A stretch of 39,017 bases of DNA from JBBIWA01 sp037439425 (GTDB lineage: Bacteria > Acidobacteriota > Blastocatellia > RBC074): contig JBBIWA010000055.1 of NCBI GenBank assembly GCA_037439425.1, forward strand, positions 1 to 39,017, given 5' to 3'. Under the pieces are notes generated by a model. The model was not told the DNA's origin and made no database searches. It saw nothing but the letters and a program-made list of their open reading frames with translations. Positions within the stretch are counted from its first letter, which is position 1. The number at the start of each line of letters is the position of its first letter. A program made the translations under genes and the position numbers. Positions 24,990-32,609 of the stretch are shown piece by piece.

Positions 24990-25949
24990 TCACTGGAAGA
25001 AGGGGAAGAGTCGTTTCAGTTCGGCCTTATCCGGCTGACGGCCATATTCGCAGATCTCAAATGCCTCGGCGTAACGAACCTTCGCGCCAGCCTCCTCACC
25101 GTACCATTGTTTGAGCACGTGGCGGAAGCGGTCGGTCACAGCTTGGCTGCGCGCGGCATGAGCGGCACGAACCTCAGCCACGCGCTTGGCTCGCTCTTCC
25201 GGCGTTTTCGGGATCAAACCGGCATGACCATTAGCCCCACCTTCGAGAAATTGCGATTCCATCACTGCCAGCGCATCGAGCTTTTTGTCTATCACCGCGT
25301 CAATTGAGATGGCAATATCGGGTTGCGAAGGATTCGGTTTCTGGAATCGGTCGGTGTAGTACATAAAGACCGGATTGTTTTTGAGGGGCGGAACTTCAGG
25401 GCAGATGAATGGCACGGTGACCATATAGGCTGCATCCTGCACCAGGATGCCCGTGTAACGATGATCGGGATGATAGTCGTTCGGGCGCGGACCGAGCACG
25501 AGATCGGCTCTCCATTCGCGGATGAGCCGAATGATTGTCCGGCGATTTTCGAGCGTCGGCATCAACTCTCCATCGTGATTGTCGAGCACTTCTACGCTCG
25601 TGCCCAGGATTTTGGAGGCTTGCTCAACTTCGGCTTTGCGGCGCAGCGCGAGTGGCCCGCCAGCTTCACGCCAATGGCCGATGTCCCCATTGGTGACTGA
25701 GACCAGTTTGACGTGGTGACCTTTGGCTGCCCACATCGTCGCCACACCGCCAAGCTGCAGCTCACAATCATCTGGATGCGCGCCAAAAGCAATGATGCGC
25801 AGCTTGCCATCTTCGACCTGTTGCGCGCCAGAGTCAGCGCCGCGCGCGACGAACAGACCGGCGGCGAGTGTGACTGCCAGAGTGAGAATCAGAAGGCCGG
25901 CCAGCAGCGGGCGGCGGAACGGGATCACAGACAATCTCTTCATGATCAT
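24990..25949 (-). CDS. PIG-L/LmbE-family deacetylase, exported
   Basis: The 319-aa protein has an N-terminal signal or anchor (LLAGLLILTLAVTLAAGLFV, about 15-34) and the PIG-L fold. The zinc and catalytic motif is AHPDD (57-61), followed by SVTNGDIGH (84-92) and the second zinc motif HPDH (160-163) in PNDYHPDHRYTG. Family members deacetylate N-acetyl sugars such as GlcNAc-inositol, chitobiose or antibiotic intermediates; the export signal suggests a cell-envelope or extracellular glycan. GGAGGAGAAATGATCATG offers two starts, at 25949 and 25943. Confidence 0.9.
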   Translation of the reverse strand: MIMKRLSVIPFRRPLLAGLLILTLAVTLAAGLFVARGADSGAQQVEDGKLRIIAFGAHPDDCELQLGGVATMWAAKGHHVKLVSVTNGDIGHWREAGGPLALRRKAEVEQASKILGTSVEVLDNHDGELMPTLENRRTIIRLIREWRADLVLGPRPNDYHPDHRYTGILVQDAAYMVTVPFICPEVPPLKNNPVFMYYTDRFQKPNPSQPDIAISIDAVIDKKLDALAVMESQFLEGGANGHAGLIPKTPEERAKRVAEVRAAHAARSQAVTDRFRHVLKQWYGEEAGAKVRYAEAFEICEYGRQPDKAELKRLFPFFQ

Positions 25950-26045
25950 TTCTCCTCCAGTGCTTTGGGATTGTGGGATACTGCGTCACTCTCAGCTTGT
26001 TATCATACCGCTGCTGCTTGCTGCTTGGCTATTGTGACAGATCAT

Positions 26046-26291
26046 TGAAGGGAGACCTTCAGGTCGTTCGTGCGACGCCCAGGAGGATGAAAATCTGGGT
26101 AGGCACGCTTCTAGCATGCTTGGTCTGGAGGTAACGGCTTGCTGGAGCAGAGCAATCAGTACACAGCCGTGCGTGCGTACCCAGGAATTTTCCGAGGAGT
26201 CTTTACAGGTCGTCTTTGACGATGCCCTGAAAGCGATGAAAATCAATTGCGGGCGAGAGGGGCGGCGTGCCCAGGATTTTCCGCAGGAGGG
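26046..26291. repeat. Dispersed inverted repeat plus RBS-like ends
   Basis: An inverted repeat spans about 26094-26185 (CTGGGTAGGCACGC against GCGTGCGTACCCAGG). It is followed by GAATTTTCCGAGGAGTC and, 80 bp later, GGATTTTCCGCAGGAGG. Bases 26218-26291 nearly match 98-171 of the window. Here no gene starts after either end; the next genes are on the opposite strand. The remainder of 25950-26414 contains no supported gene. Confidence 0.8.
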
Positions 26292-26414
26292 CGTTAATTT
26301 TGCGTTAATTCACATCCCCGTGGGGCACACCGCAGAAGTAAAACGCTTGGCTTCGGCCAGCGTCAGACAGTGGCATTGAAGCGAAACTCCTCTGGCCCAG
26401 AGCCGTGGGGAGTG

Positions 26415-28160
26415 TCAATTGATGGCAACCTTGACCGTATTGGCTGGCTGACCTTCTACCGTCAGCACCACATCCACTTCACCGCGCCCAGCCAGGCTGC
26501 GCGGCAACCGCACGTTGATTTGGTCCAGGCCAATGAAATCACCCTGCGCGCCAGCGTATTCAACTTCTGCTTCTACGCCACCGATCTGCACGCTTACGGC
26601 TGAAAGTGAGCTGCGATGGCGAATGCCTGTGCCGTACAAGATCAAAAAGACCTGGTCGCTAGCATTTCCCAAATCTGGACCAAGATCGATCGGAACGGCG
26701 ACGAATTTGTTTTGCGCGGCATCGAATTGGACTACTGGTTCGAACTGCCATGAACCATTAGCCTTGAGGCGCAACCCCACGGCTGCCGCGAGACCTTGCC
26801 CACTCGCATCGGCTGCAAACAGTCCCGGTGCCACAGCTGTGATTTGGGCAGCACCGCTGGAGACAGACCTGTCGCTGCTAGTGATAGTGATGCTCGCCTG
26901 TCCAAGCACCGTCCCTGCCGGGATTTGATAGTTGACCTGAGTTGGCGAAACAAAGAAGAGTGGAGCCAGACGCTCTGTGCCCGTGATGTCACGCACCCTG
27001 ACGGTCGTGCCCGCAAGCGAGGTCGGTAGCGGAGTCGCCGTCGCTGCTTGCGTGGCAGTGGCCAGATTGGAGCCGAAGGCCGCCGCAATCGCTTCAGCCG
27101 CCAGTGCTACGCCGCTGTAGCTGGCGGCTGAAACGCTGGCTAAACTGTTGCCGAGCGCTGTTGGCGAAAGGAACCACAACCGCGCAGTGCTGTCATTCTT
27201 GAAGAAGTTGAGCAGCATCTGGGCGACCTTCTGGCGGGCGCCGCCCGGAGCCGGATGCGTGCCGTCGCTGGCGAAATCCGAACACGTGTAGATCAAGCCA
27301 TCACTGCGTGGCCTAATCCCATCAGCCCACAGATACGGCCCCCAGGCGAGCCATGGAGCTTTGACCATCCCGTGCGCTGGATCGAAGTTGAGAGCAGGTG
27401 AAGCGTTGATTTGATCTTCGAGCAGCCACTTGACCGCGAAGCCAGATTCATAGGCATACGGCTCCGGATTAAGTGTGGTCGAAGCATATCCGCCATAAGT
27501 GCGACTCGAATAGTAGGCTAATCGAATCTTCGGAAAGCGCGTCTTCAGAATCTGCGCAATCAAGGCATATTCATCCTTCAGCGTGAGCGCGTGAGTGGGA
27601 AAAGCAGCCGTCGGATTGGCGTCAGCTTCTTTAACCCAGGCGACTTGCACCTGCGCCGCAGTCACGCCAGCATTAGCCAGCCGCGCCTCTACCGTTGTCC
27701 AGAATTGCTGGTACTCTGGCAGATTGGGATTGGAGATGCGACTCGCCGTCATGCCGCCCTGCGCGCCATCTACGATGACGAGCTTCGGATTCTTGCCCGG
27801 ATCAGTATCAGCCATCGGTTTGAAGGTCGAAAATTCCTGCGTCGCATTCGACATCCCAATTGAGAGGAGGACAATCTTGCCGCTGGCGTCCGGCTGACCT
27901 TGCGCATTGAGTGGCTGAACGGCGCGCGCTTGCTCAAGTCCAGCGCTTTCGTGCGCAGCCGGGCGCAAGTTACTGCCGCCAGGATAGAGGCCCCCCTGCC
28001 TGCCTTGATAAGTCCCTGTGCCGAGATCATTGAGCGGAGTGAAGCCGACGGAAGTTCTCGTGCAATCAGCCGCGCAGACGCGCCGCATTGGTAATGGGGA
28101 GATAAAAAAAATGGCCCAGAGCCAGGCCAGAATGCAACCTGTCCAGAAAATTCTCTTCAT
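26415..28160 (-). CDS. Secreted SGNH-like hydrolase with C-terminal TIGR03437 domain
   Basis: The 581-aa protein has a signal peptide (FWTGCILAWLWAIFFISPLP). A probable SGNH-hydrolase domain follows, with the nucleophile block KIVLLSIGMSNATQEF (S104), the second block VIVDGAQGGMTAS and the Asp-His block SDGTHPAPGGARQKVA (D299, H302). Residues ~350-581 form the TIGR03437 region typical of Acidobacteria exported proteins: LAPLFFVSPTQVNYQIPAGT, ITAVAPGLFAADASGQG, VFLILYGTGIRHRS and GLDQINVRLPRSLAGRG. It may be an exported carbohydrate esterase (inference). ATG at 28160 has GGAGGA 6 nt upstream, within the edge of a dispersed repeat; an earlier in-frame start lies inside the repeat. Confidence 0.8.
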   Translation of the reverse strand: MKRIFWTGCILAWLWAIFFISPLPMRRVCAADCTRTSVGFTPLNDLGTGTYQGRQGGLYPGGSNLRPAAHESAGLEQARAVQPLNAQGQPDASGKIVLLSIGMSNATQEFSTFKPMADTDPGKNPKLVIVDGAQGGMTASRISNPNLPEYQQFWTTVEARLANAGVTAAQVQVAWVKEADANPTAAFPTHALTLKDEYALIAQILKTRFPKIRLAYYSSRTYGGYASTTLNPEPYAYESGFAVKWLLEDQINASPALNFDPAHGMVKAPWLAWGPYLWADGIRPRSDGLIYTCSDFASDGTHPAPGGARQKVAQMLLNFFKNDSTARLWFLSPTALGNSLASVSAASYSGVALAAEAIAAAFGSNLATATQAATATPLPTSLAGTTVRVRDITGTERLAPLFFVSPTQVNYQIPAGTVLGQASITITSSDRSVSSGAAQITAVAPGLFAADASGQGLAAAVGLRLKANGSWQFEPVVQFDAAQNKFVAVPIDLGPDLGNASDQVFLILYGTGIRHRSSLSAVSVQIGGVEAEVEYAGAQGDFIGLDQINVRLPRSLAGRGEVDVVLTVEGQPANTVKVAIN

Positions 28161-28164
28161 GATT

Positions 28165-28400
28165 CCTCCGAAAATCTCTGAGAGCGCCCGCATCTTGCGC
28201 TCCTAGAGCAGGCTCGATCAGCGTGCGCTCGTGAGGATCTTCATTGCTTCAGGGTGTCGTCCATGACGACCTGAATGACTCCTGCGGAAAATCCCTGGGT
28301 ACACACGCATCCTTGCGTGCCTATTTCCATTAAGCGAGCCGTTGCTTTCAGACTGAGCACGCTGGAAGCGTGCGCTCCCAGGTCTTCATCTTTTCTCCAG
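28165..28400. repeat. Dispersed inverted repeats, partial and full copies
   Basis: A partial copy (28165-28205) directly abuts the start of the SGNH/TIGR03437 gene and supplies its ribosome-binding site. A full copy of 89 bp lies at 28294-28382, with arms CCTGGGTACACACGC and GCGTGCGCTCCCAGG. Between them is the small palindromic word GTCGTCCATGACGAC (28257-28271), also seen in variant form at 32379 and near 90. Confidence 0.85.
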
Positions 28401-28436
28401 CGTCGCACGAGCGAACTGAATGACTCCCCCGGAAAT

Positions 28437-28512
28437 GAACCACGAAGGACATAAAGAGCACAAAGAGAGGAAGATGATCTTTGTGTGCTTCGTGAGCTTC
28501 GTGGTTCGTCGT
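28437..28512. repeat. CCACGAAGG-type palindrome, second copy
   Basis: GAACCACGAAGGACATAAAG is mirrored by TTCGTGAGCTTCGTGGTTC. It is the same composite arrangement as at 19690 and 32287. The remaining bases up to the start of the crotonase gene at 28637 hold no supported gene. Confidence 0.8.
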
Positions 28513-28636
28513 TATTCTCTCCCTTCATCTTGCAGTCCTCGCGCTTCAATGGCAACATCAGTGCGAGAAAGAAGGGCGCAAGATTAGACGCGCCTGCAAG
28601 GCGCGCAGTCTGAAAAAGGCAAGGAGGAGGCAAGCT

Positions 28637-29419
28637 ATGGCGACAAGCTACGAACATCTGCTCGTTGAGATTGAAGCTCCCGTGGCAATTGTCACGCTCA
28701 ATCGTCCCGAAAGACGCAATGCGCTTTCGCTCGCGCTGATGCAGGAGCTGATCAATTGCTTGCATGCGCTTAGCCAATCGACTGAAGTGCGCGCTGTGAT
28801 CTTAGCGGGAGCTGGCCCGGCCTTCTCAGCAGGGCACGATCTGAGCGAGATGATTGATCAGCAGATAGGAGATTACCGGAAGATCTTCGATGTCTGCACT
28901 GAATTGATGACGCTTATTCAAAGCATTCCGCAGCCGGTTATTGCTGAAGTGGGCGGCATCGCCACGGCAGCTGGTTGTCAATTGGTAGCGACTTGTGATC
29001 TCGCGATTGCCTCAGAAGAAGCTAAGTTCGCCACTCCCGGTGTGCGGATTGGACTCTTTTGCACCACGCCGATGGTGGCATTGACGCGCGCCATCGGGCG
29101 CAAACGCGCGCTTGAGATGTTGATGACTGGCGCGCCGATTGATGCACACACAGCGATGCAGTGGGGGCTGGTCAATCGCGTGGTGCCTGCGGCGCGCTTG
29201 CGCGAAGAGACCCGCGCGCTGGCCGAGCGCATTGCCGAAGCCAGTCCGCTGACAGTTGCGGTCGGCAAACAGGCTTTCTACACGCAAATCGATCTGGATC
29301 AACCCAAAGCTTATGCTTACGCTAAGGAGGTTATGAGCCTGAATGCGATGGCTGAAGATGCACAGGAAGGCATGTCTGCCTTCCTCGAAAAACGCACTCC
29401 TTGCTGGCGCGGACGATGA
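28637..29419 (+). CDS. Crotonase-superfamily protein, ECHDC3-like
   Basis: The 260-aa protein has the enoyl-CoA hydratase/isomerase fold: VTLNRPERRNALSLALM (about 19-35), the CoA-binding and oxyanion segment AFSAGHDLSEM (about 61-71), GGIATAAGCQLVATCDLAI (about 98-116), and FATPGVRIGLFCTTPMVAL. This last string and LEMLMTGAPIDAHTAMQWGL are characteristic of the ECHDC3 group. Neither hydratase glutamate is present: the first position is Gln in GCQL and the second falls in the PGVRIG segment. Classical enoyl-CoA hydration is therefore unlikely. AAGGAGGAGG lies 6-7 nt before the ATG. It stands alone on the plus strand among minus-strand genes. Confidence 0.9.
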   Translation: MATSYEHLLVEIEAPVAIVTLNRPERRNALSLALMQELINCLHALSQSTEVRAVILAGAGPAFSAGHDLSEMIDQQIGDYRKIFDVCTELMTLIQSIPQPVIAEVGGIATAAGCQLVATCDLAIASEEAKFATPGVRIGLFCTTPMVALTRAIGRKRALEMLMTGAPIDAHTAMQWGLVNRVVPAARLREETRALAERIAEASPLTVAVGKQAFYTQIDLDQPKAYAYAKEVMSLNAMAEDAQEGMSAFLEKRTPCWRGR

Positions 29420-29506
29420 CTGAAAGGCAAAGAGCAAAGAAGAGTCAGGTATAGAGGGCTCGGGTCGCTCTTTAGCGCTTGTCATTACCCAAATCTTGGC
29501 GCGAAA

Positions 29507-29935
29507 TCAAAGACTCCCGGGATTTCACCCTAGGCTTTATGCTGTCGCCCGCTTGGCAAATCCGCAATTCGCAATCCACAATCCGTAATCCGCAAGTCAC
29601 CCCAGGCTCTATGCTCTCACCCGCCTGCGCGGGCTGATGGTTTGCAATCCAACGGGCTGATGGTCTGTGATCCAATCTGATAGGCCTGCGTTGCTGCTGT
29701 CGCCCGCGTGCGCGGGCTCGCTCGATTGGGTGATTGCTCATTCCTGGGGTTTGCACCCCAGGCTTTATGCTCTCGCCCGCCTGCGCGGGCTGAAAAAGGA
29801 ACCCAACCGACTACCTGGTCTTCATCGCTGGCCAAAACCTGTCACAACAAGCTGTCGCCCGCTTGGCAAATCCGCAATCCGCAATTCGCAATCCGCAATC
29901 CCCCAGTCTCACCCCAGGCTTTATGCTGTAACTCA
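29507..29935. repeat. Cluster of short dispersed repeats
   Basis: A word like CACCCCAGGCTTTATGCT recurs at about 29526, 29598, 29755 and 29910, followed in most copies by C/GTCGCCCGC and the palindrome CCCGCCTGCGCGGG. Strings of ATCCGCAATTCGCAATCC-type 7-bp words recur at 29560-29600 and 29869-29900, always after GCCCGCTTGGCAA. No gene is supported in 29420-29944. Confidence 0.8.
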
Positions 29936-29944
29936 CCCTACGGC

Positions 29945-30568
29945 TTATGATCCATTCGCCCTGCTCGCTTTGAGGTGCTTTTCAGCGAACTCGTAGAGCT
30001 GGTTTTTCAAGTCTCGGTACCACCATCTCATCCCGATCTGGCGCGCTTCCTGGTAAGCTCGTTTGGCATCCCATCCCTGAAAAGCAATGCGGTAGAACCC
30101 GACCATCACGCCAGTCCGGTCGGCGCCGCGCTGGCAATGGATGAAGATCGGATAGTTAGTCGGGTCTTTGAGGATTTGCATAAAAGTTTCAATTGCTGAG
30201 TCGGGAACCCGCCGCCAGGCACTGAGAGGAAGGTGGACATATTTCATCCCCAATTTTTCGACGATGGGCTGCTCATCGTTCTCCTTGCGGAGATTGATGA
30301 TGGTCTTGATCCCACGCTGCTGCAAGTAGACAAAGTCCTTGTCTTTTGGTTGTCCCCCGCGATAAAAGTCCGGCGCCACCATCTGGAAGCGACGAATTTG
30401 GTGCGCGGCAGAGTCCTGGATCTGGGCGTAAATTACCGGAGCCGGTGATAAGACCAGCAGCAGGAGAGAGAGTACCCATCCCAGAAGGTTCAGTGCGGAT
30501 TGGGAAGAGCAGGTGAAGTAACTGGTGAAGCGGTTAGGCGTGTAAGCATCACTAGCTGATTGGATCAT
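29945..30568 (-). CDS. Exported dual-specificity/tyrosine phosphatase-like protein
   Basis: The 207-aa protein has one N-terminal hydrophobic segment (LLGWVLSLLLLVLSPAPVIY, about 28-47) as signal or anchor. A compact cysteine phosphatase domain follows: FYRGGQPKDKDFVYLQQRGI, then KTIINLRKEND and the P-loop IHCQRGADRTGVMVG, which fits HCxxGxxRT with the catalytic Cys and Arg. It resembles Siw14/DSP-like phosphatases, which in other systems act on phosphoproteins or inositol pyrophosphates; the location outside the cytoplasmic membrane is notable. Its ATG (30568) follows the CstB-like gene by about 156 nt on the same strand. Confidence 0.88.
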   Translation of the reverse strand: MIQSASDAYTPNRFTSYFTCSSQSALNLLGWVLSLLLLVLSPAPVIYAQIQDSAAHQIRRFQMVAPDFYRGGQPKDKDFVYLQQRGIKTIINLRKENDEQPIVEKLGMKYVHLPLSAWRRVPDSAIETFMQILKDPTNYPIFIHCQRGADRTGVMVGFYRIAFQGWDAKRAYQEARQIGMRWWYRDLKNQLYEFAEKHLKASRANGS

Positions 30569-30724
30569 GGAGAAACATCCTCTGTTTTCAATCTAAAGGC
30601 TGGCCTCAATGGTGAGCTCAGGCTGTACAGTAAGTCCTGCTCGGTCGGCCTGTCATCGCGCGAAATGACGGCGAGCCAGGCAGGCAAAGGTCATTAGGGC
30701 CTCTCGAATTATACTTCATCCCTT

Positions 30725-32128
30725 TCAGTTGACAACGGCGGCGGTAGGGCCTTCTACCGGATAGCCCGCTTTGATCCAGCCGCTCGTGCCGCCGACGACA
30801 TTGAAGAGCTGGCGGAAGCCATGCCGGGCCAGGAGGCTGGTAGCGGTGCTGGAGCGATAACCGCTCTGGCAGATGACGGCAGTTGGGCGTTGCGGATCCA
30901 GTAGCGAGAGATGTTTTTCAAGAGTGGCGAGCGCCAGATTGATGGCTCCGGGCGCATGACCGCTCTGGTACTCGCCGGGACGCCGCACATCCACAAGTTG
31001 CAAGTCACTTTTTTCTTCCAACCGATGGTGCAATTCATCAACTGGCATCTGTGCGATAGTGGCTATCTCCAGTCCAGCTTGACTCCAGGCGTAGATCCCG
31101 CCGCCCAGATAGCCTTGGACGCTTTCAATCCCTACGCGCGCCAGTCGCATCACCGCCTCAGCGACTTTCTCTAGGTTCTCGGCCACGATGATGAGCGGCG
31201 TTCCCATCGCTATCAAGCTGCCCGCCCACGAAGCGAACTGGCCACCCAGGCCGATGTTGAGCGACCCTGGAACATGACCGGTGCCAAATTCAGCTGCTGA
31301 GCGCACATCGAGGATGAGATAACCCTGCTGTGCTAGCTTGTTGACCTCTTCCGGCATCAGTTCGGCCGGGTGCGGAATCTCTGCGAGCGAAGCCGCCCCC
31401 CTCCGATTGATCTCCGCATCGCGCGAGAAATAGGCCGGAGCTTCGGGCAGGTCCGTCGTCATCAGGCGCACGAATTCCTCTCTGGACATCGGCTGGAGCG
31501 CGTAGTTGAACTTCTTCTGCTCGCCGATGGTCGAAGAAGTCTCTTTCGCAATATTGCGCCCGCACAACGAACCTGCGCCGTGTGCCGGGTAGACCTCGAC
31601 CTGATCGGCCAGCCTGAGCAGCTTGTTATGAAGACTGTCATAGAGCATGCCAGCCATCTGCTCAGCCGTGTAACCCTTGGCGCCAACCAGATCAGGCCGG
31701 CCCACCTCGCCGATAAAGAGCGTGTCGCCAGTGAGAACTTTTTGCGGCTGGTCTGAAACCGCCGTGTCAATCACCAGCACGGAGATACTTTCCAGCGTGT
31801 GGCCCGGCGTCTCCAGAAAGCGCAGAATGACTTTTCCCAGTTTGATCTCGTCGCCGTCTTTTACCGGACGGTGCGGGAAGGTGGCACCGGCTTTTTCGCC
31901 GAAGACGATTTCAGCTCCCGTGTGCGCGGCCAGCTCGCGATGGCCGCTGACGAAATCAGCGTGCAGGTGGGTTTCAATGACATACTTGATTTGCAATCCT
32001 TGCGCAGCAGCTTCGGTGAGATATTGAGCCACATCGCGCTGCGGATCAACGACGGCTGCTTCACCTTCCGATCCGATCAGATAAGAAGCGTGAGCCAGGC
32101 ATCCAAGGTAGAATTGTTTGAAGTACAT
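30725..32128 (-). CDS. CstB-like persulfide dioxygenase with two rhodanese domains
   Basis: The 467-aa protein begins with an ETHE1-type metallo-beta-lactamase fold: THLHADFVSGH (53-63) with H54, H56, D58 and H63, then H110, LTGDTLFIGEVGRPDL (D135) and YPAHGAGSLCG (H183). Two rhodanese domains follow. In the first the active-site loop reads LIIVAENLEK, with no cysteine. In the second the loop is AVICQSGYRSS with C420. This domain order matches CstB, which oxidises persulfides to thiosulfate in sulfide detoxification. ATG at 32128 is preceded by GGAGGAGATC, which is the flank of a dispersed inverted repeat; an in-frame upstream extension reads through that repeat and is rejected. Confidence 0.92.
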   Translation of the reverse strand: MYFKQFYLGCLAHASYLIGSEGEAAVVDPQRDVAQYLTEAAAQGLQIKYVIETHLHADFVSGHRELAAHTGAEIVFGEKAGATFPHRPVKDGDEIKLGKVILRFLETPGHTLESISVLVIDTAVSDQPQKVLTGDTLFIGEVGRPDLVGAKGYTAEQMAGMLYDSLHNKLLRLADQVEVYPAHGAGSLCGRNIAKETSSTIGEQKKFNYALQPMSREEFVRLMTTDLPEAPAYFSRDAEINRRGAASLAEIPHPAELMPEEVNKLAQQGYLILDVRSAAEFGTGHVPGSLNIGLGGQFASWAGSLIAMGTPLIIVAENLEKVAEAVMRLARVGIESVQGYLGGGIYAWSQAGLEIATIAQMPVDELHHRLEEKSDLQLVDVRRPGEYQSGHAPGAINLALATLEKHLSLLDPQRPTAVICQSGYRSSTATSLLARHGFRQLFNVVGGTSGWIKAGYPVEGPTAAVVN

Positions 32129-32145
32129 GATCTCCTCCGGAAAAT

Positions 32146-32234
32146 CCTGGGTACGCACGCATCCTTGCGTGCCTGCCTTCGTCAAGCGAGCCATTACCGA
32201 AGACCAAGCACGCTCGCAAGCGTGCGTACCCAGG
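32146..32234. repeat. Dispersed inverted repeat abutting the CstB-like gene start
   Basis: This is the cleanest copy, 89 bp. The outer arms are CCTGGGTACGCACGC and GCGTGCGTACCCAGG; the inner pair is CTTGCGTGC and GCACGCTCGCAAG. On the gene side the flank, read on the minus strand, is GATTTTCCGGAGGAGATC, directly followed by ATG. Confidence 0.92.
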
Positions 32235-32259
32235 TCTTCATCGTTTTTCTAGGCGTCGC

Positions 32260-32420
32260 GCGAGCGACATGAAAGACTCCTCGGAAAATGAACCACGAAG
32301 GACACGCAACGTCACGAAGCCGGGCTCACTCTTTGTGTTCTTCGTGAGCTTCGTGGTTCATTTTCATTGTTTCTCCCGCGTCGTCAATGACGACATGAAG
32401 AACCCCTCCGAAAATCAGAC
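32260..32420. repeat. CCACGAAGG-type palindrome with flanking words, third copy
   Basis: GACTCCTCGGAAAATGAACC begins the unit, with CCACGAAGGACACGCAACG mirrored by TTCGTGAGCTTCGTGGTTC. It is followed by the small palindromic word GTCGTCAATGACGAC (32379-32393) and another CTCCGAAAATC. The stretch 32421-32609 has no supported gene. Confidence 0.8.
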
Positions 32421-32609
32421 CTCAGACTTTCCATCGTTTCTGGACAACGTCTAAGCGTCATGAAAGGCTCCTCTGCGCGGGGAAAAGCCTTAGCTCTGGA
32501 AGTGATATTGAGTGCCAGCAAATCTTACCAGAGTCAGCGCGATTAGAAAACCGCTACGGGCAGCGAGAAGGCGCGCAGCCAAGGTTGCCGCTCCAGTTCC
32601 CCTTTTCGG

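Noticed and set aside
28241..28777. 178-codon minus-strand frame across repeats and the crotonase start
   Set aside because: It is composed of repeat sequence and the antisense of a real gene.
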